This document shows positions 23,264 to 34,519 of a stretch of 64,000 bases of DNA, in pieces; the stretch's first letter is position 1, and each line of letters opens with the position of its first letter. Both the position numbers and the translations under genes were made by a program. Origin of the DNA: Macrococcus armenti (GTDB taxonomy: Bacteria > Bacillota > Bacilli > Staphylococcales > Staphylococcaceae); assembly GCF_020097135.1 (NCBI RefSeq), contig NZ_CP083608.1, positions 1,922,001-1,986,000 on the forward strand, given 5' to 3'. Under the pieces are notes generated by a model. It saw only the letters and a program-made list of their open reading frames with translations, had not been told where the DNA came from and did not search any database.

Positions 23264-23797
23264 TTATTGTTTGTGAAACGATTTTTCAAGTTGTGTCAGT
23301 TCATTCGCAACAGAGCCATCATAAACAGTTGTACCAATTGTTGCACGAATGCCACCAATTAAAGTGCTGTTTACTACGTTTTCTATTAATAGTTTTTTGT
23401 AGCCTGTACGTTTAATGAACGCTTTACCAATTTCATCAAGTTCTTCTTCTGATAATGCATATACAGATTCAACCTTCATGTATTGCTGATGATTAAACTT
23501 GTTATAGTGTTTAGTATAAAAATCTGCAATTGCTGGTAATAAACCAAGTTGTTTCTTATCAGCAAGCATGCTTAATAAGTTTTTAAGTGGTGTATCAACA
23601 CCTGTGAAAGTTGCATTTACGAATGCATGTCTCTTTTCACTTGATACTTTTGGGTCTTCTGCAAATGCAAAGAATGCTTTGTTGCCAGCTAATGCTTTTT
23701 TAATTTCAGCAAGATCCTGATGTACACTTTCATGAACACCTTGTGCTTGTGCTACTTCAAATAAACTTTGTGCGTATTTATCCTGGACAATGGCCAT
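23264..23797 (-). CDS. atpH: F1 ATP synthase delta subunit
   Basis: The delta subunit connects F1 to the peripheral stalk. The 177-residue protein starts MAIVQDKYAQSLFEVAQAQG, contains the conserved RTGYKKLLIENVVNSTLIGGIRATIG, and overlaps the atpF stop by one base (TAATG). Confidence 0.95.
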   Translation of the reverse strand: MAIVQDKYAQSLFEVAQAQGVHESVHQDLAEIKKALAGNKAFFAFAEDPKVSSEKRHAFVNATFTGVDTPLKNLLSMLADKKQLGLLPAIADFYTKHYNKFNHQQYMKVESVYALSEEELDEIGKAFIKRTGYKKLLIENVVNSTLIGGIRATIGTTVYDGSVANELTQLEKSFHKQ

Positions 23798-24315
23798 TAT
23801 TTATCGCCTGCCTCTTCGATAAACTCTCTTACTAATTGTTTTTGATCTTGTACTGTAATTTCTTTATTAATAACTTTTTGAGCAATTAATACTGATAATT
23901 CTGCAACTCGATCGTTAATATCAGCAATTGCACGTTGTTTTTCGTTTTCGATTTCAACTTGTGCATCGCTAACGATTTTGTTCGCACGCATATTTGCTTC
24001 ATGAATGATTTCTTCTTGCTGTGTTTTCGCTTGTTTCTTAGCATCTTCCATAATAACAGATACTTCTTGCTGTGTTTTTGCAAGTAATGCTTTGTTTTCT
24101 TCAGCGTAACGCTTTGCTTCTTCGTTTTGACGCTTCGCATTATCAAGGTCAGCTGTAATGCCTGCTTGACGTTCGTCCATAATGTTCTTTAATGGACCCC
24201 ATGCGAATTTGCTTAATAAGAATAGTAATAGTGCAAATAACACTAATGTATATGCTGCTGTTCCCCACTGTACACCAGCTGGTTCAGCTGCTTGACCTAA
24301 TAATAAGAAATTCAA
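23797..24315 (-). CDS. atpF: Fo ATP synthase b subunit
   Basis: The b subunit is the peripheral stalk dimer. The 172-residue protein has one N-terminal membrane helix (TLVLFALLLFLLSKFAWGPLK) and a long charged coiled-coil helix. I place the start at a TTG (24315, LNFLLLGQ). AAAGGAG lies eight bases before it, and the length then matches the 173-residue staphylococcal AtpF. The upstream ATGs at 24345 and 24333 precede or overlap that ribosome site. It lies between atpE and atpH. Confidence 0.93.
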   Translation of the reverse strand: MNFLLLGQAAEPAGVQWGTAAYTLVLFALLLFLLSKFAWGPLKNIMDERQAGITADLDNAKRQNEEAKRYAEENKALLAKTQQEVSVIMEDAKKQAKTQQEEIIHEANMRANKIVSDAQVEIENEKQRAIADINDRVAELSVLIAQKVINKEITVQDQKQLVREFIEEAGDK

Positions 24316-24398
24316 GAATAACGCTCCTTTCATCGCACTTTTCATAAATGAATGGCGAAATCAGAACGACTTCGCCTTTAACGAGTTATATTTTAAAA

Positions 24399-24644
<246 letters not shown>

Positions 24645-24658
24645 TTAATTTTTTTATA

Positions 24659-25405
<747 letters not shown>

Positions 25406-25759
25406 TTATTTTTTCAAACTGTTAACAGAATGTATGATAATCATAACATATGTTAACATCAGGCCGAGTGCGATTCCGAGTAAATTAATGCTGTGCGGAA
25501 ATCTTACCCAGAAGAGGCATGCCATGACCGCTATTAAAAAGCGAATCCCCATACCACTCGAAACATAGAGCGCATCACTATTGATTGCACGCAACAAGTT
25601 GTGATGCCAGACAAAACTGCTAACCGCTGAAGCAATTGTGCCGATGATAAGTCCTAATACGAAGCTATTTCTATAAAAAATATAGACTATAGCAAGTAGA
25701 ATTATCAGGCATAAAAAATACTTCAGATACAAGTTGAAAAATGTCTTAAATTCTGACAT
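25406..25759 (-). CDS. atpI: ATP synthase subunit I (AtpI-like)
   Basis: A 117-residue small membrane protein with four hydrophobic segments (about 11-30, 33-50, 64-85, 90-115). Its position as first gene of the operon matches subunit I, which helps assemble the c-ring. It has a good ribosome site (AAGGAG), and the promoter reads TTGACA-17-TATCAT upstream. Confidence 0.85.
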   Translation of the reverse strand: MSEFKTFFNLYLKYFLCLIILLAIVYIFYRNSFVLGLIIGTIASAVSSFVWHHNLLRAINSDALYVSSGMGIRFLIAVMACLFWVRFPHSINLLGIALGLMLTYVMIIIHSVNSLKK

Positions 25760-25793
25760 ATCAGGATAAACTCCTTAGAAAAAGTTTTCACAT

Positions 25794-25813
25794 GAATGAA
25801 AACCGTTTCATTC
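25794..25813. repeat. 8-base inverted repeat at the atp operon start, cre-like
   Basis: Arms GAATGAAA / TTTCATTC with spacer ACCG, perfect. It lies just inside or at the predicted transcription start. Its core TGAAAACCGTTTCA differs by one base from the CcpA cre consensus TGWAANCGNTNWCA. Confidence 0.5.
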
Positions 25814-25820
25814 CTAATTT

Positions 25821-25849
25821 ATGATAATATAGGGCAAAATGTGTGTCAA
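25821..25849 (-). promoter_or_regulatory. Promoter of the ATP synthase operon
   Basis: A -35 TTGACA (25844-25849) and a -10 TATCAT (25821-25826) with exactly 17 bases between, 60-90 bases before atpI. Confidence 0.7.
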
Positions 25850-25946
25850 TGCTATGTGAAAAACTTAAAAATTAAAACTTCACGAAACGTTCACAAATTA
25901 GACACATTTAAACGTTTATTAAAAAGTCTGATAATTGCAAATGGTA

Positions 25947-27089
25947 CTACTTGCTTTCAACTTTAAACGGAGCCGGTTTTTCCTCTGTCAAGCCGAAATA
26001 ATATTTAATATGACCACAAATGCGTTTTGATGTTTCTCCATCACCGTATGGATTGCTTGCTTTTGACATTGATTCATAAAGCGCTGCATCTGTTAATAAT
26101 GCCTTTGTCATATTATAAATGTCTTCTTCTTCAATACCTGCAAGCTTCAGTGTACCAGCCTTCACACCTTCCGGACGTTCAGTTGTATCGCGTAATACAA
26201 GGACTGGTTTACCAAGTGATGGTGCTTCTTCCTGCACACCACCCGAATCCGTTAAAATAAAATGGCTGCGGCTTGCAAAGTTATGGAAGTCAATTACATC
26301 TAAAGGCTCAATCAGCTGGATGCGATTGTGTTCGCTTAAATGTTCTGAAGCAATTTCGCGTACTTTCGGATTTTTATGCATCGGATACACGACTTCAATA
26401 TCTTCAAACTCTTCTACAATTCGTCTGATTGCACTGAAAATATTATGCATCGGCTGACCGATGTTCTCTCTTCTATGCGCTGTTAACAAAATGACTTTGC
26501 GACCTTCTGCACGATTAAGAATGTCTGAAGTGTAGTCTTCTTTTACTGTCGTTTTCAGCGCATCAATCGCAGTATTACCTGTAATAACAATTCTCTCTTC
26601 AGGTTTATTCTCATTACGTAAATTTTCTGCTGCATCGTCAGTTGGTGCAAAATGAAGGTCTGCAAGTGTGCCTGTCATCTGACGGTTCATTTCTTCAGGG
26701 AATGGTGAATATTTCTGCCATGTTCTAAGCCCCGCTTCTACGTGACCAATGGCAACTTCGTTATAAAATGCTGCTAAACTCCCAGCAAACGTCGTCGTCG
26801 TATCTCCATGAACTAAAATCATATCCGGGCGGGCTTCCTGAATAACTTCTTCCAGCCCTAAAATAACACGGCTTGTCACTTCTGAAAGCGTCTGTCCTGC
26901 TTTCATTATATTTAAATCATAGTCTGGCTTAATTCCGAAGATATCTAAAACTTGATCTAGCATTTCACGATGCTGCGCTGTTACAACAACGACAGGTTCT
27001 AAATCTGGATCTTCTTTTAATGCGAGTACTAATGGTGCCATTTTAATCGCTTCTGGACGTGTACCAAAGATGGTCATTATCTTCTTCAT
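25947..27089 (-). CDS. mnaA: UDP-N-acetylglucosamine 2-epimerase
   Basis: This enzyme makes UDP-ManNAc, needed for wall teichoic acid linkage units and some capsules. The 380-residue protein starts MKKIMTIFGTRPEAIKMAPL, the family signature, and carries HGDTTTTFAGSLAA, HVEAGLRT and LTDSGGVQEEAPSLGKPVLVLRD with the conserved catalytic residues. It is 14 bases downstream of upp, as in staphylococci and B. subtilis. Confidence 0.95.
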   Translation of the reverse strand: MKKIMTIFGTRPEAIKMAPLVLALKEDPDLEPVVVVTAQHREMLDQVLDIFGIKPDYDLNIMKAGQTLSEVTSRVILGLEEVIQEARPDMILVHGDTTTTFAGSLAAFYNEVAIGHVEAGLRTWQKYSPFPEEMNRQMTGTLADLHFAPTDDAAENLRNENKPEERIVITGNTAIDALKTTVKEDYTSDILNRAEGRKVILLTAHRRENIGQPMHNIFSAIRRIVEEFEDIEVVYPMHKNPKVREIASEHLSEHNRIQLIEPLDVIDFHNFASRSHFILTDSGGVQEEAPSLGKPVLVLRDTTERPEGVKAGTLKLAGIEEEDIYNMTKALLTDAALYESMSKASNPYGDGETSKRICGHIKYYFGLTEEKPAPFKVESK

Positions 27090-27103
27090 ATCAAGTCTCC
27101 TAG

Positions 27104-27733
27104 TTATTTAGTTCCGAATAATCTATCGCCTGCATCTCCAAGTCCTGGAACGATGTAGCCATGATCATTCAGTTTTTCATCTAACCCTGCAATATAAATA
27201 TCAACATCTGGATGTGCTGTCTGTAATGCTTCTACCCCTTCAGGCGCTGCGATAAGGCACATAAATCTTATTTTAGTTGCGCCACGTTTCTTAAGTGAAT
27301 TAATCGCTTCAATTGCAGAACCTCCTGTTGCAAGCATTGGGTCTACAACGATAAAATCGCGCTCTTTAATATCCTGCGGTAACTTTGCAAAGTACTCAAC
27401 TGGCTGCAGTGTTTCAGGGTCACGATATAACCCAACATGTCCAACACGTGCTGCCGGAATCATTTTAAGAACGCCTTCTGTCATTCCTAAACCTGCTCTT
27501 AAAATAGGCACAATCGCAACTTTCTTACCTGATAAACGCTTTGCTGTCATTTCTGTAACAGGCGTTTTAATTGTTACATCGTCTAACTCAAGATCACGTG
27601 TCACTTCATAGGCCATCAACATACCTACTTCATCAACAAGCTCACGAAATTCTTTCGTACCTGTTGATGCGTCACGGATGTAACTCAATTTGTGCTGAAT
27701 AAGGGGGTGATCAAATACATGGACTTTTGCCAT
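27104..27733 (-). CDS. upp: Uracil phosphoribosyltransferase
   Basis: Upp salvages uracil to UMP with PRPP. The 209-residue protein has [13 protein letters not shown], the PRPP loop [15 protein letters not shown], and [16 protein letters not shown] at the end for uracil binding. It follows glyA after about 20 bases and precedes mnaA. Confidence 0.98.
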   Translation of the reverse strand: MAKVHVFDHPLIQHKLSYIRDASTGTKEFRELVDEVGMLMAYEVTRDLELDDVTIKTPVTEMTAKRLSGKKVAIVPILRAGLGMTEGVLKMIPAARVGHVGLYRDPETLQPVEYFAKLPQDIKERDFIVVDPMLATGGSAIEAINSLKKRGATKIRFMCLIAAPEGVEALQTAHPDVDIYIAGLDEKLNDHGYIVPGLGDAGDRLFGTK

Positions 27734-27754
27734 ACTATACCTCTTTCCTAATAA

Positions 27755-28990
27755 TTATTGATATAACGGATATTTATCCGTTATCGCCTTCACGCGCGCT
27801 TTCGCATCACTTTTTGTCGCTTCGTCTTCCGGGTTTGCAAGCACATCTGCGATAATATGCGCAATTTCTTTCATGTCCGCTTCGTTAAAGCCACGAGTCG
27901 TTACAGCTGGTGTACCGATACGAATACCGCTCGTTACAAACGGACTCTCTTTATCGAATGGAATTGTATTTTTGTTTGTAGTGATACCAACATCATCTAA
28001 AGCACGCTCTGCAACTTTACCTGTAATATTAAAACTTGTTACATCAATGCTCATCACGTGATTGTCTGTGCCGCCTGAAACGATTCGTAAACCTTTTTCC
28101 GTTAATGCTTCTGCCAGCGCTTTTGCATTGCGAACAACTTGCTGCTGATATTGTTTGAACTCATCTGTTAACGCCTCACCAAAAGCAACTGCTTTAGCTG
28201 CAATAACGTGCATTAACGGACCACCCTGGATTCCCGGGAAAATCATTTTATCGATTGCTTTAGCATACTCTTCTTTACAAATAATCATACCGCCACGAGG
28301 TCCACGTAATGTTTTATGTGTTGTCGTCGTAACGAAATCTGCGTACGGTACCGGATTCGGGTGCAGTCCTGCTGCAACTAACCCTGCAATATGCGCCATA
28401 TCTACCATTAATTTCGCACCTACTTCATCAGCGATTGATTTGAAAGTTTCAAAATCAATGATTCTTGAATATGCAGAGGCACCTGCAATAATGAGTGCCG
28501 GTTTATGTTCCTTAGCAAGTTCGCGTACGACATCATAATCAATTTGCTCAGTTTCTTTATCTACACCATATGCTACGAAATTATAATCTACACCACTAAA
28601 GTTAACGGGTGACCCATGTGTTAAGTGACCACCATGACTTAAGTTCATTCCAAGTACAGTATCTCCAGGTTTAAGTGCAACACGGTAAACTGCCATATTA
28701 GCCTGAGAACCCGAATGCGGCTGAACATTCACGTGTTCTGCACCGAATAACGTTTTAATTCTATCTCTTGCTAAATCTTCAACGATATCTACAAATTCAC
28801 ATCCACCGTAATAACGTCGATGCGGATATCCTTCAGCGTATTTATTTGTCAGAACTGACCCTTGTGCTTCCATCACTGCTTTTGATACGAAGTTCTCAGA
28901 TGCAATTAATTCAATATGACTATTCTGCCTTTCAAACTCTTTCGTTATTGCTTCAAAAACTTGAATATCCTGCTGTTTAATTTCTGACAT
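27755..28990 (-). CDS. glyA: Serine hydroxymethyltransferase
   Basis: This PLP enzyme interconverts serine and glycine and charges tetrahydrofolate with a one-carbon unit. The 411-residue product has IELIASENF, the PLP lysine in [25 protein letters not shown], and DNHVMSID. I chose ATG 28990, preceded by AGGAGGAG. The longer frame overlaps ywlG. The clean start is supported by [14 protein letters not shown]. Confidence 0.97.
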   Translation of the reverse strand: MSEIKQQDIQVFEAITKEFERQNSHIELIASENFVSKAVMEAQGSVLTNKYAEGYPHRRYYGGCEFVDIVEDLARDRIKTLFGAEHVNVQPHSGSQANMAVYRVALKPGDTVLGMNLSHGGHLTHGSPVNFSGVDYNFVAYGVDKETEQIDYDVVRELAKEHKPALIIAGASAYSRIIDFETFKSIADEVGAKLMVDMAHIAGLVAAGLHPNPVPYADFVTTTTHKTLRGPRGGMIICKEEYAKAIDKMIFPGIQGGPLMHVIAAKAVAFGEALTDEFKQYQQQVVRNAKALAEALTEKGLRIVSGGTDNHVMSIDVTSFNITGKVAERALDDVGITTNKNTIPFDKESPFVTSGIRIGTPAVTTRGFNEADMKEIAHIIADVLANPEDEATKSDAKARVKAITDKYPLYQ

Positions 28991-29000
28991 AACACTCCTC

Positions 29001-29525
29001 CTATTTGTATTGTGCTCGAGCACCGCCGATAAGTTTCGGGCGATGTGTTGCAATTGTTACAACTGCTCCCCCAATTTGTTTCACTGATGTTCTTACCGGG
29101 ATTTGTACATGTTTAATGTGCATACCAATTAACGTTTGTCCGATATCAATACCACAGTCTGCCTGCACATGTTCAACAACTACCGGTGCTTTAAAGTGTT
29201 TATATGCAGCTTGTGACATACTGCCACCAGCACCACTTACTGGTACGACACTCACTTCTTCAAGACCGTAACGTTCCATCACACTGCGTTCCATCGTTAA
29301 TGCACGGTTTATATGTTCGCAACCTTGAAAACAAAAATCTACACCAGTACGTACATGGACATCACGGAAAACTTGCATAAGTTGTGCTGCAACTTCATCT
29401 GAACTATGCGTTCCAATTTTCTCTCCGATGACTTCAGAAGTAGAACAGCCGATTACACAAAGTGCGCCAGCTTTAAAAAATTGAATTTCTTCCAGTTCTG
29501 CTACAAGTCGCTTCAAATCATCCAT
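29001..29525 (-). CDS. ywlG: YwlG (DUF436/TIGR01440) protein
   Basis: A 174-residue protein of the TIGR01440/DUF436 family with [19 protein letters not shown] and [14 protein letters not shown]. In B. subtilis it lies between rpiB and glyA, exactly as here. Its biochemical role is not established. The start is ATG 29525 with a GGAG seven bases ahead; it overlaps the rpiB end by eight bases. Confidence 0.85.
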   Translation of the reverse strand: MDDLKRLVAELEEIQFFKAGALCVIGCSTSEVIGEKIGTHSSDEVAAQLMQVFRDVHVRTGVDFCFQGCEHINRALTMERSVMERYGLEEVSVVPVSGAGGSMSQAAYKHFKAPVVVEHVQADCGIDIGQTLIGMHIKHVQIPVRTSVKQIGGAVVTIATHRPKLIGGARAQYK

Positions 29526-29964
29526 TGCAAGACTCCAGGGCAGCAACTTTATCAATTCTTCTTTGATGACGTCCACCTTCAAACTCAGCATTTAACCATG
29601 TCTTAACGATGAGCAACATCAATCCTTCACCGATAACACGCTGTCCCATCGCTAATACATTGGAATTATTATGTTCTCGTGTTACTTGTGCTGTGAACAC
29701 ATCGTGTACAAGGGCACAACGTATACCCGGCACTTTATTAGCAGCAATACTCATACCGATACCAGTACCACAAATGAGTATTCCGCGATCACATTCACCA
29801 CTTGCGACGCTCTCTGCCACTGGCTTAGCGTAATCCGGATAATCTACAGATGATTCGTCTTCAGGGCCAAAATCTACATATTCAATATTTTGAGATGTTA
29901 AAAACTCAACAATCTTTTCTTTATATTGAAATCCACCATGATCACATGCGATTGCAACTTTCAC
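29518..29964 (-). CDS. rpiB: Ribose-5-phosphate isomerase B
   Basis: RpiB interconverts ribose-5-P and ribulose-5-P. The 148-residue protein starts with a GTG (29964) after GGGAGG, reads [18 protein letters not shown], and contains the catalytic-Cys loop [22 protein letters not shown]. The position between ywlE and ywlG matches B. subtilis. Confidence 0.93.
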   Translation of the reverse strand: MKVAIACDHGGFQYKEKIVEFLTSQNIEYVDFGPEDESSVDYPDYAKPVAESVASGECDRGILICGTGIGMSIAANKVPGIRCALVHDVFTAQVTREHNNSNVLAMGQRVIGEGLMLLIVKTWLNAEFEGGRHQRRIDKVAALESCNG

Positions 29965-30026
29965 AAATATAACCTCCCTTAATTGTATATCACTCTATAT
30001 TATAACCTATTTCAACTATGAGTAAA

Positions 30027-30449
30027 TTAATTATCGGTTAGCTTATTTATCATTTTTTCAATGTAGTGTGACAGTTCATGATACGTGTTTAAATATACTC
30101 CGTAGTCACCACCGTACGGGTCGGTGATATCTCCTTGTGCACCTGTGTATTCTTTTAAAGTATAGACATTACTATTAGGATACATCGCTTGTATGTGAGC
30201 TTTATGACCATTTGTCATCGTAATAATTAAATCTTTATGGCTATCTGTTTCATCGAACTGATGACTCAGCGTTGCAGGTGCGAGCTGCTCTTCTTGTATA
30301 ATCCTTTCAGAATTACTAGATATCGGGCCACCTTCATAGGCAAATAAGCCCGCACTTGAAAACTGAAAATGATTGCTCATAGACTTCGCGATACTTTCAG
30401 CTAATGGACTACGACATGTGTTTCCTGTACAGACGAATACAATTTCCAT
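30027..30449 (-). CDS. ywlE: Low-molecular-weight protein arginine phosphatase (YwlE type)
   Basis: The 140-residue protein has the P-loop CTGNTCRSP at the N-terminus and the Asp-Pro general acid motif DPYGGDYG. The Thr in the CX5R loop (CTGNTCR) is the residue that makes YwlE prefer phosphoarginine over phosphotyrosine. S. aureus PtpB is the corresponding enzyme, opposing the McsB arginine kinase. It starts eight bases after the ywlC stop. Confidence 0.9.
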   Translation of the reverse strand: MEIVFVCTGNTCRSPLAESIAKSMSNHFQFSSAGLFAYEGGPISSNSERIIQEEQLAPATLSHQFDETDSHKDLIITMTNGHKAHIQAMYPNSNVYTLKEYTGAQGDITDPYGGDYGVYLNTYHELSHYIEKMINKLTDN

Positions 30450-30456
30450 AATCCCC

Positions 30457-31461
30457 CTACTTTCTCGTAACAGCTTTGTTTATTCTGTTCATCAATGCTT
30501 CACTATTTTGAACAGATGTGAAATCTGCTATGTATATTTTAGTGATACCTTCAATCGCATCTGCAGTACGCAGTGCATCATATAAATCATGCATTGCACC
30601 ACTCACATCTTCAAACGATTGACCAAGTTTAACGAAGTGACCACCTTGTACTTCATACTTCGTAGATAACGGTGCAATGAACGCCTCATTGTCGTTCAAT
30701 GTCACTTTATGAAGTGACTGAACAAGTTCTAACGGCCTGTCCGGTGCATAATGACGATATTTCATACCCGGTGCAATCGGTTTGTCGTTATGGATTACTT
30801 CATCACTTATGCAACCAGGAACAACGCGCTCTAAGTCTTCTTTTGTTATCGCACCTGGCCTCGCAATTCTAAACGGATAATTACTGCAATCAATAACAGT
30901 GCTCTCAATCCCAACTGATACTTGCTCACCTTGTACAACGCCGTAAATTTTGCCATCCATATCATGGATCACATGTTCTGCTTTTGTCGGCGAAGGTTTA
31001 CCACTCGTATTCGCTGAGGGTGCAGCAAGTAACATATCTGTCATCTCGATGATCTTATGCGCCACTTTATCTGACGGCATACGTACAGCCACTGTACGAA
31101 GCCCTGCAGTAACATTAGTCGCGAGCACGCCTTCTTTTACCGGTACAATAAATGATATCGGACCTGGCCAGAATTGTTCCATCAATTGGTATGCCGCGCT
31201 ATGAATATTATGCGTAAAACGCTTTAATTGCTGTGTGCTGTGAATGTGGACAATAAGCGGATTATCCTGCGGTCGTCCTTTCGCTTTAAAAATCTGTGCG
31301 ATCGATACCTCATTAGTAGCATCTGCAGCAAGGCCATATACCGTTTCTGTTGGAATCGCTATAATCTCTCCACGTTTAAAACTTGTAATGATTTCCTGTA
31401 CTTGTGGGTATGTGGATAAGTCTTCCACAAAGTTACGCACATCCCAAACATGAGTTCTCAT
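30457..31461 (-). CDS. ywlC: L-threonylcarbamoyladenylate synthase (Sua5/YwlC)
   Basis: Sua5 makes threonylcarbamoyl-AMP for the t6A modification of ANN-decoding tRNAs. The 334-residue product has the YrdC domain (IIAIPTETVYGLAADA, SIAQIFKAKGRPQDNPLIVH, VAVRMPSDK, LAAPSANTSGKPSPT) and a C-terminal Sua5 domain. The ATG at 31461 is preferred because AAAGGAG stands eight bases before it. The long upstream in-frame extension runs through the DnaA-box region and is probably not coding. Confidence 0.94.
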   Translation of the reverse strand: MRTHVWDVRNFVEDLSTYPQVQEIITSFKRGEIIAIPTETVYGLAADATNEVSIAQIFKAKGRPQDNPLIVHIHSTQQLKRFTHNIHSAAYQLMEQFWPGPISFIVPVKEGVLATNVTAGLRTVAVRMPSDKVAHKIIEMTDMLLAAPSANTSGKPSPTKAEHVIHDMDGKIYGVVQGEQVSVGIESTVIDCSNYPFRIARPGAITKEDLERVVPGCISDEVIHNDKPIAPGMKYRHYAPDRPLELVQSLHKVTLNDNEAFIAPLSTKYEVQGGHFVKLGQSFEDVSGAMHDLYDALRTADAIEGITKIYIADFTSVQNSEALMNRINKAVTRK

Positions 31462-31558
31462 CGTTTTCACTCCTTTATTTACTATCATTTTATACAAAAA
31501 TAAAAAGTTATGCACAAAATGTGGATAACTTTTTATTTTTGTGCATAACTTATTCACA
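31411..31558. promoter_or_regulatory. DnaA-box cluster at the ywlC promoter
   Basis: Five boxes in 148 bases. Perfect TTATCCACA copies lie on the minus strand at 31411-31419 and 31520-31528. Single-mismatch boxes lie at 31508-31516 (TTATGCACA, plus), 31540-31548 (TTATGCACA, minus) and 31550-31558 (TTATTCACA, plus). They span the prmC end, the gap, and the ywlC start. I recall ywlC as a reported DnaA-regulated locus in B. subtilis, which would fit. Confidence 0.7.
31496..31540 (-). terminator. Perfect 16-base AT-rich hairpin between prmC and ywlC
   Basis: Arms AAAAATAAAAAGTTAT (31496-31511) and ATAACTTTTTATTTTT (31525-31540) with a 13-base loop. It resembles a terminator for prmC but is almost pure A/T, and its loop contains DnaA boxes. 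Confidence 0.55.
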
Positions 31559-32389
31559 CCACGTAAACGACAATATACGGTCGCATCCATTAATATCTTT
31601 ATGAACATCGACATGAATGTGTTCATACTTTTGATGAATATAAGCTACAAGTGCACTTGCCTGATTATGTCCAATTTCAAATGCAACAAATCCATTATTA
31701 TTCATTACTTCAGGCAGGCCATCAATCATACGTTTATAGAGCGCAAGGCCTGAATCTTCAGCAAAGAGTGCCAGTTCAGGATCAAATAGCGCTGTCTTGT
31801 TCATTACGTCACGCTCATGCACTGCAATATAAGGTGGATTAGATAATAACACATCCAGTTTTATATTACGTTCTCTGATTGGCGCTAACAAATCACCTTC
31901 CAGCCATGTAACGTCTGCCTTTAAATGATCACCATTACGCTTTGCAACATGGAGTGCATCACGACTAATATCTACAGCATACATATTACAATGCGATTCC
32001 AATTGTGCAGTAATCGCAATTGCACCACTACCCGTTCCGATATCTGCCACTGTATGATGTGCTTTTATGTAATTTAAGGCGAGCGCTACAAGTTCTTCCG
32101 TTTCCGGTCTCGGTACAAGAACATGGTTATCAACATAGAATTTGCGATCATAAAACATTTGAAAGCCTGTAATATGCGCTAATGGCTCATGCTGTTTTAA
32201 ACGAATTATACCCTTTTTATACAAATCAGCTTGTTCTGCCGTTAACACTTGATCATTCAACATAATTTCAAGTTTAGAAAACCGAAATAAATCCATCATT
32301 AGAAATGTCGCACCAATTGCCGGCTCACCACTTGAAGTAAGCGCTGCTTCACCTTCACGAATGAGCGATTTTATATTAAAGTGCGCCAT
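31550..32389 (-). CDS. prmC: Release factor glutamine N5-methyltransferase
   Basis: PrmC methylates the GGQ glutamine of release factors using SAM. The 279-residue protein has [14 protein letters not shown] (SAM motif I), NPPY ([10 protein letters not shown]) and an N-terminal helical domain. The start overlaps the prfA stop by 14 bases, and prfA encodes its substrate. Confidence 0.95.
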   Translation of the reverse strand: MAHFNIKSLIREGEAALTSSGEPAIGATFLMMDLFRFSKLEIMLNDQVLTAEQADLYKKGIIRLKQHEPLAHITGFQMFYDRKFYVDNHVLVPRPETEELVALALNYIKAHHTVADIGTGSGAIAITAQLESHCNMYAVDISRDALHVAKRNGDHLKADVTWLEGDLLAPIRERNIKLDVLLSNPPYIAVHERDVMNKTALFDPELALFAEDSGLALYKRMIDGLPEVMNNNGFVAFEIGHNQASALVAYIHQKYEHIHVDVHKDINGCDRILSFTWCE

Positions 32390-33452
32390 CGTTCAATGCT
32401 TCTAATTTAGATGTTTGTTCTGCAATCGTTAACGCATCGATAATTTCGTTGATCTTACCTTCCATAATTTGATCTAACTTCTGAATCGTTAAACCGATGC
32501 GGTGGTCTGTTACGCGGTTTTGTGGATAGTTATACGTACGAATACGTTCAGAACGATCACCCGTACCAACTGCTGATTTACGTTGTTCAGCGTATTTATC
32601 CGTTTCTTCCTGCAACATTTTGTCGTACACACGCGTTTTAAGTAACTTTAATGCTTTCTCACGGTTTTTAATTTGTGACTTCTCAGAGCTTGTTGCCACG
32701 ATACCGGTCGGGATATGCGTAATACGTACTGCTGAGTCCGTCGTGTTAACGTGCTGACCACCAGAACCTGATGAACGGTACGTTTCAATTCGTAAATCTT
32801 CCTGACGAATTTCAATTTCGACATCTTCTACTTCCGGTAATACTGCAACCGTTGCTGTTGAAGTATGAATACGTCCGCCACTTTCAGTTGCCGGAATACG
32901 TTGTACACGGTGTGCACCGTTTTCAAACTTCAATTTACTGAATGCACCGTTACCGATAATTGTGAAACTGATCTCCTTATATCCACCATGGTCTGACTCA
33001 TTCGTTTCCATAATGTCAATCTTCCATCCTTGTTCTTCAGCAAAGCGTGAATACATACGGAATAAATCTCCTGCGAATATCGCCGCTTCATCTCCACCTG
33101 CTGCACCACGAATTTCCATTACTACGTTTTTATCGTCATTCGGGTCTTTTGGAATGAGTAAGAATTTCATTTCTTCTTCAAGTTGCGGAATTTGAGGTTT
33201 CAGTTCAGCGATTTCTTCTTTGATCATCGCTTCCTCTTCAGCATCTGATGCTTCTGATAACATTTCTAAAGCGTCATCAAGTTGTTCTTTAATAGATTTG
33301 TAGTTGCGGTATACTTCAACTGTTTTCTGAAGGTCCGCCTGTTCCTTTGAATACTCTCTTAATTTATCTGTATCACTTACAACATCCGGATCACTTAATA
33401 ATTCATTTAATTGTTCATAACGTTCTTCAACGATTTCTAATTGATCAAACAT
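32376..33452 (-). CDS. prfA: Peptide chain release factor 1
   Basis: RF1 reads UAA/UAG. The 358-residue protein has the anticodon-like motif region with [18 protein letters not shown] and the peptidyl-tRNA hydrolysis motif [11 protein letters not shown]. The start ATG has AAAGGAG nearby. It lies upstream of prmC, its modifying enzyme, and downstream of tdk. Confidence 0.97.
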   Translation of the reverse strand: MFDQLEIVEERYEQLNELLSDPDVVSDTDKLREYSKEQADLQKTVEVYRNYKSIKEQLDDALEMLSEASDAEEEAMIKEEIAELKPQIPQLEEEMKFLLIPKDPNDDKNVVMEIRGAAGGDEAAIFAGDLFRMYSRFAEEQGWKIDIMETNESDHGGYKEISFTIIGNGAFSKLKFENGAHRVQRIPATESGGRIHTSTATVAVLPEVEDVEIEIRQEDLRIETYRSSGSGGQHVNTTDSAVRITHIPTGIVATSSEKSQIKNREKALKLLKTRVYDKMLQEETDKYAEQRKSAVGTGDRSERIRTYNYPQNRVTDHRIGLTIQKLDQIMEGKINEIIDALTIAEQTSKLEALNDGAL

Positions 33453-33470
33453 AATAGTCTCCTTTAAATT

Positions 33471-34046
33471 TTATTTCAGTACGATATGGTGCTCTCTGCA
33501 TCTCGGTTCATAACTTTCCGTTGCACCGACAAGTATGATTGGATCGTCGTACTTAGCAGGTTCACCATTAATTAAACGTTGTGTACGTGAACTTGGCGCT
33601 CCACATACACTGCACACTGCCTGCAGCTTCGTTACATGTTCACTGATCGCCATCAGTTCCGGTACTGGTTCAAATGGCACACCTCTGAAATCCATATCAA
33701 GGCCCGCAACAATTACACGATAGCCACGTTCTGCAAGCTGGGTTGCAACGCTCACAACTTCATTATCAAAAAACTGCACTTCATCAATCGCAATAATGTC
33801 GTGTGCTTCTGTCACATGTTCTAAAATTTCAGACGAGTGACGTACATTTACTGCTTCTACTTTATTTCCATTATGTGATACGACTTCAATATCACTATAA
33901 CGGTCGTCAATAGACGGTTTAAACACGATAACTTTCTGTTTCGCAAAAAGTCCGCGACGTACACGACGGATTAATTCTTCACTCTTCCCACTAAACATAC
34001 TACCCGTTATACATTCTATCCAACCTGAATGGTAATGCTCATACAT
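33471..34046 (-). CDS. tdk: Thymidine kinase
   Basis: Tdk salvages thymidine. The 191-residue type II kinase has the P-loop [23 protein letters not shown] with the catalytic Glu, and zinc-binding CSVCGAP with a distal Cys/His pair. It is located between rpmE2 and prfA as in staphylococci. Confidence 0.97.
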   Translation of the reverse strand: MYEHYHSGWIECITGSMFSGKSEELIRRVRRGLFAKQKVIVFKPSIDDRYSDIEVVSHNGNKVEAVNVRHSSEILEHVTEAHDIIAIDEVQFFDNEVVSVATQLAERGYRVIVAGLDMDFRGVPFEPVPELMAISEHVTKLQAVCSVCGAPSSRTQRLINGEPAKYDDPIILVGATESYEPRCREHHIVLK

Positions 34047-34112
34047 TTTAATGCCACCTTTATAAACAATAATCGATTAATTATATCATAAATCGCTTAT
34101 AAAAAATAAAAA

Positions 34113-34140
34113 ATCCCACAACCAAAACTGGCCATGGGAT
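34113..34140 (-). terminator. Terminator after rpmE2
   Basis: Arms ATCCCA / TGGGAT, with CCA pairing TGG inside and a short loop, followed on the minus strand by a run of T. Confidence 0.7.
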
Positions 34141-34148
34141 CAATTGAA

Positions 34149-34406
34149 TTATTGGTTGCTTGATTTGAATCCGAACTTTTTGTTGAAACGTTCCACACGA
34201 CCATCCGCAGATGCGAATTTTTGACGTCCTGTGTAGAATGGGTGTGAATCAGATGAAATATCTAAACGGATAACTGGGTATTCGTTTCCATCTTCCCATG
34301 TCATTGTTTCACTAGAAGTACGTGTAGATCCACTTAAGAATTTAAAGTCTGTAGTAGAATCTAAGAAAATTACTTTGTGATAATCAGGATGAATTCCTTG
34401 TTTCAT
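34149..34406 (-). CDS. rpmE2: 50S ribosomal protein L31 type B
   Basis: The 85-residue protein starts [29 protein letters not shown] and contains [10 protein letters not shown]. It has no cysteine, so it is the zinc-free B-type L31, which replaces the zinc form in zinc-poor conditions. It sits between rho and tdk; no Zur box was recognised by eye. Confidence 0.95.
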   Translation of the reverse strand: MKQGIHPDYHKVIFLDSTTDFKFLSGSTRTSSETMTWEDGNEYPVIRLDISSDSHPFYTGRQKFASADGRVERFNKKFGFKSSNQ

Positions 34407-34519
34407 TATTTTTCAGCTCCTTTGCCCTGAACCATCTGGAACAGAGTTTATTCGTGAATAATTTTCACGTCAATACTTACATATTATATATGCATTATGT
34501 GTAGAATGCAACCATAAAT

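Noticed and set aside
31462-31626. N-terminal extension of YwlC
   Set aside because: Overlaps prmC and the DnaA-box gap; the ATG at 31461 has the ribosome site and the YrdC domain begins after it.
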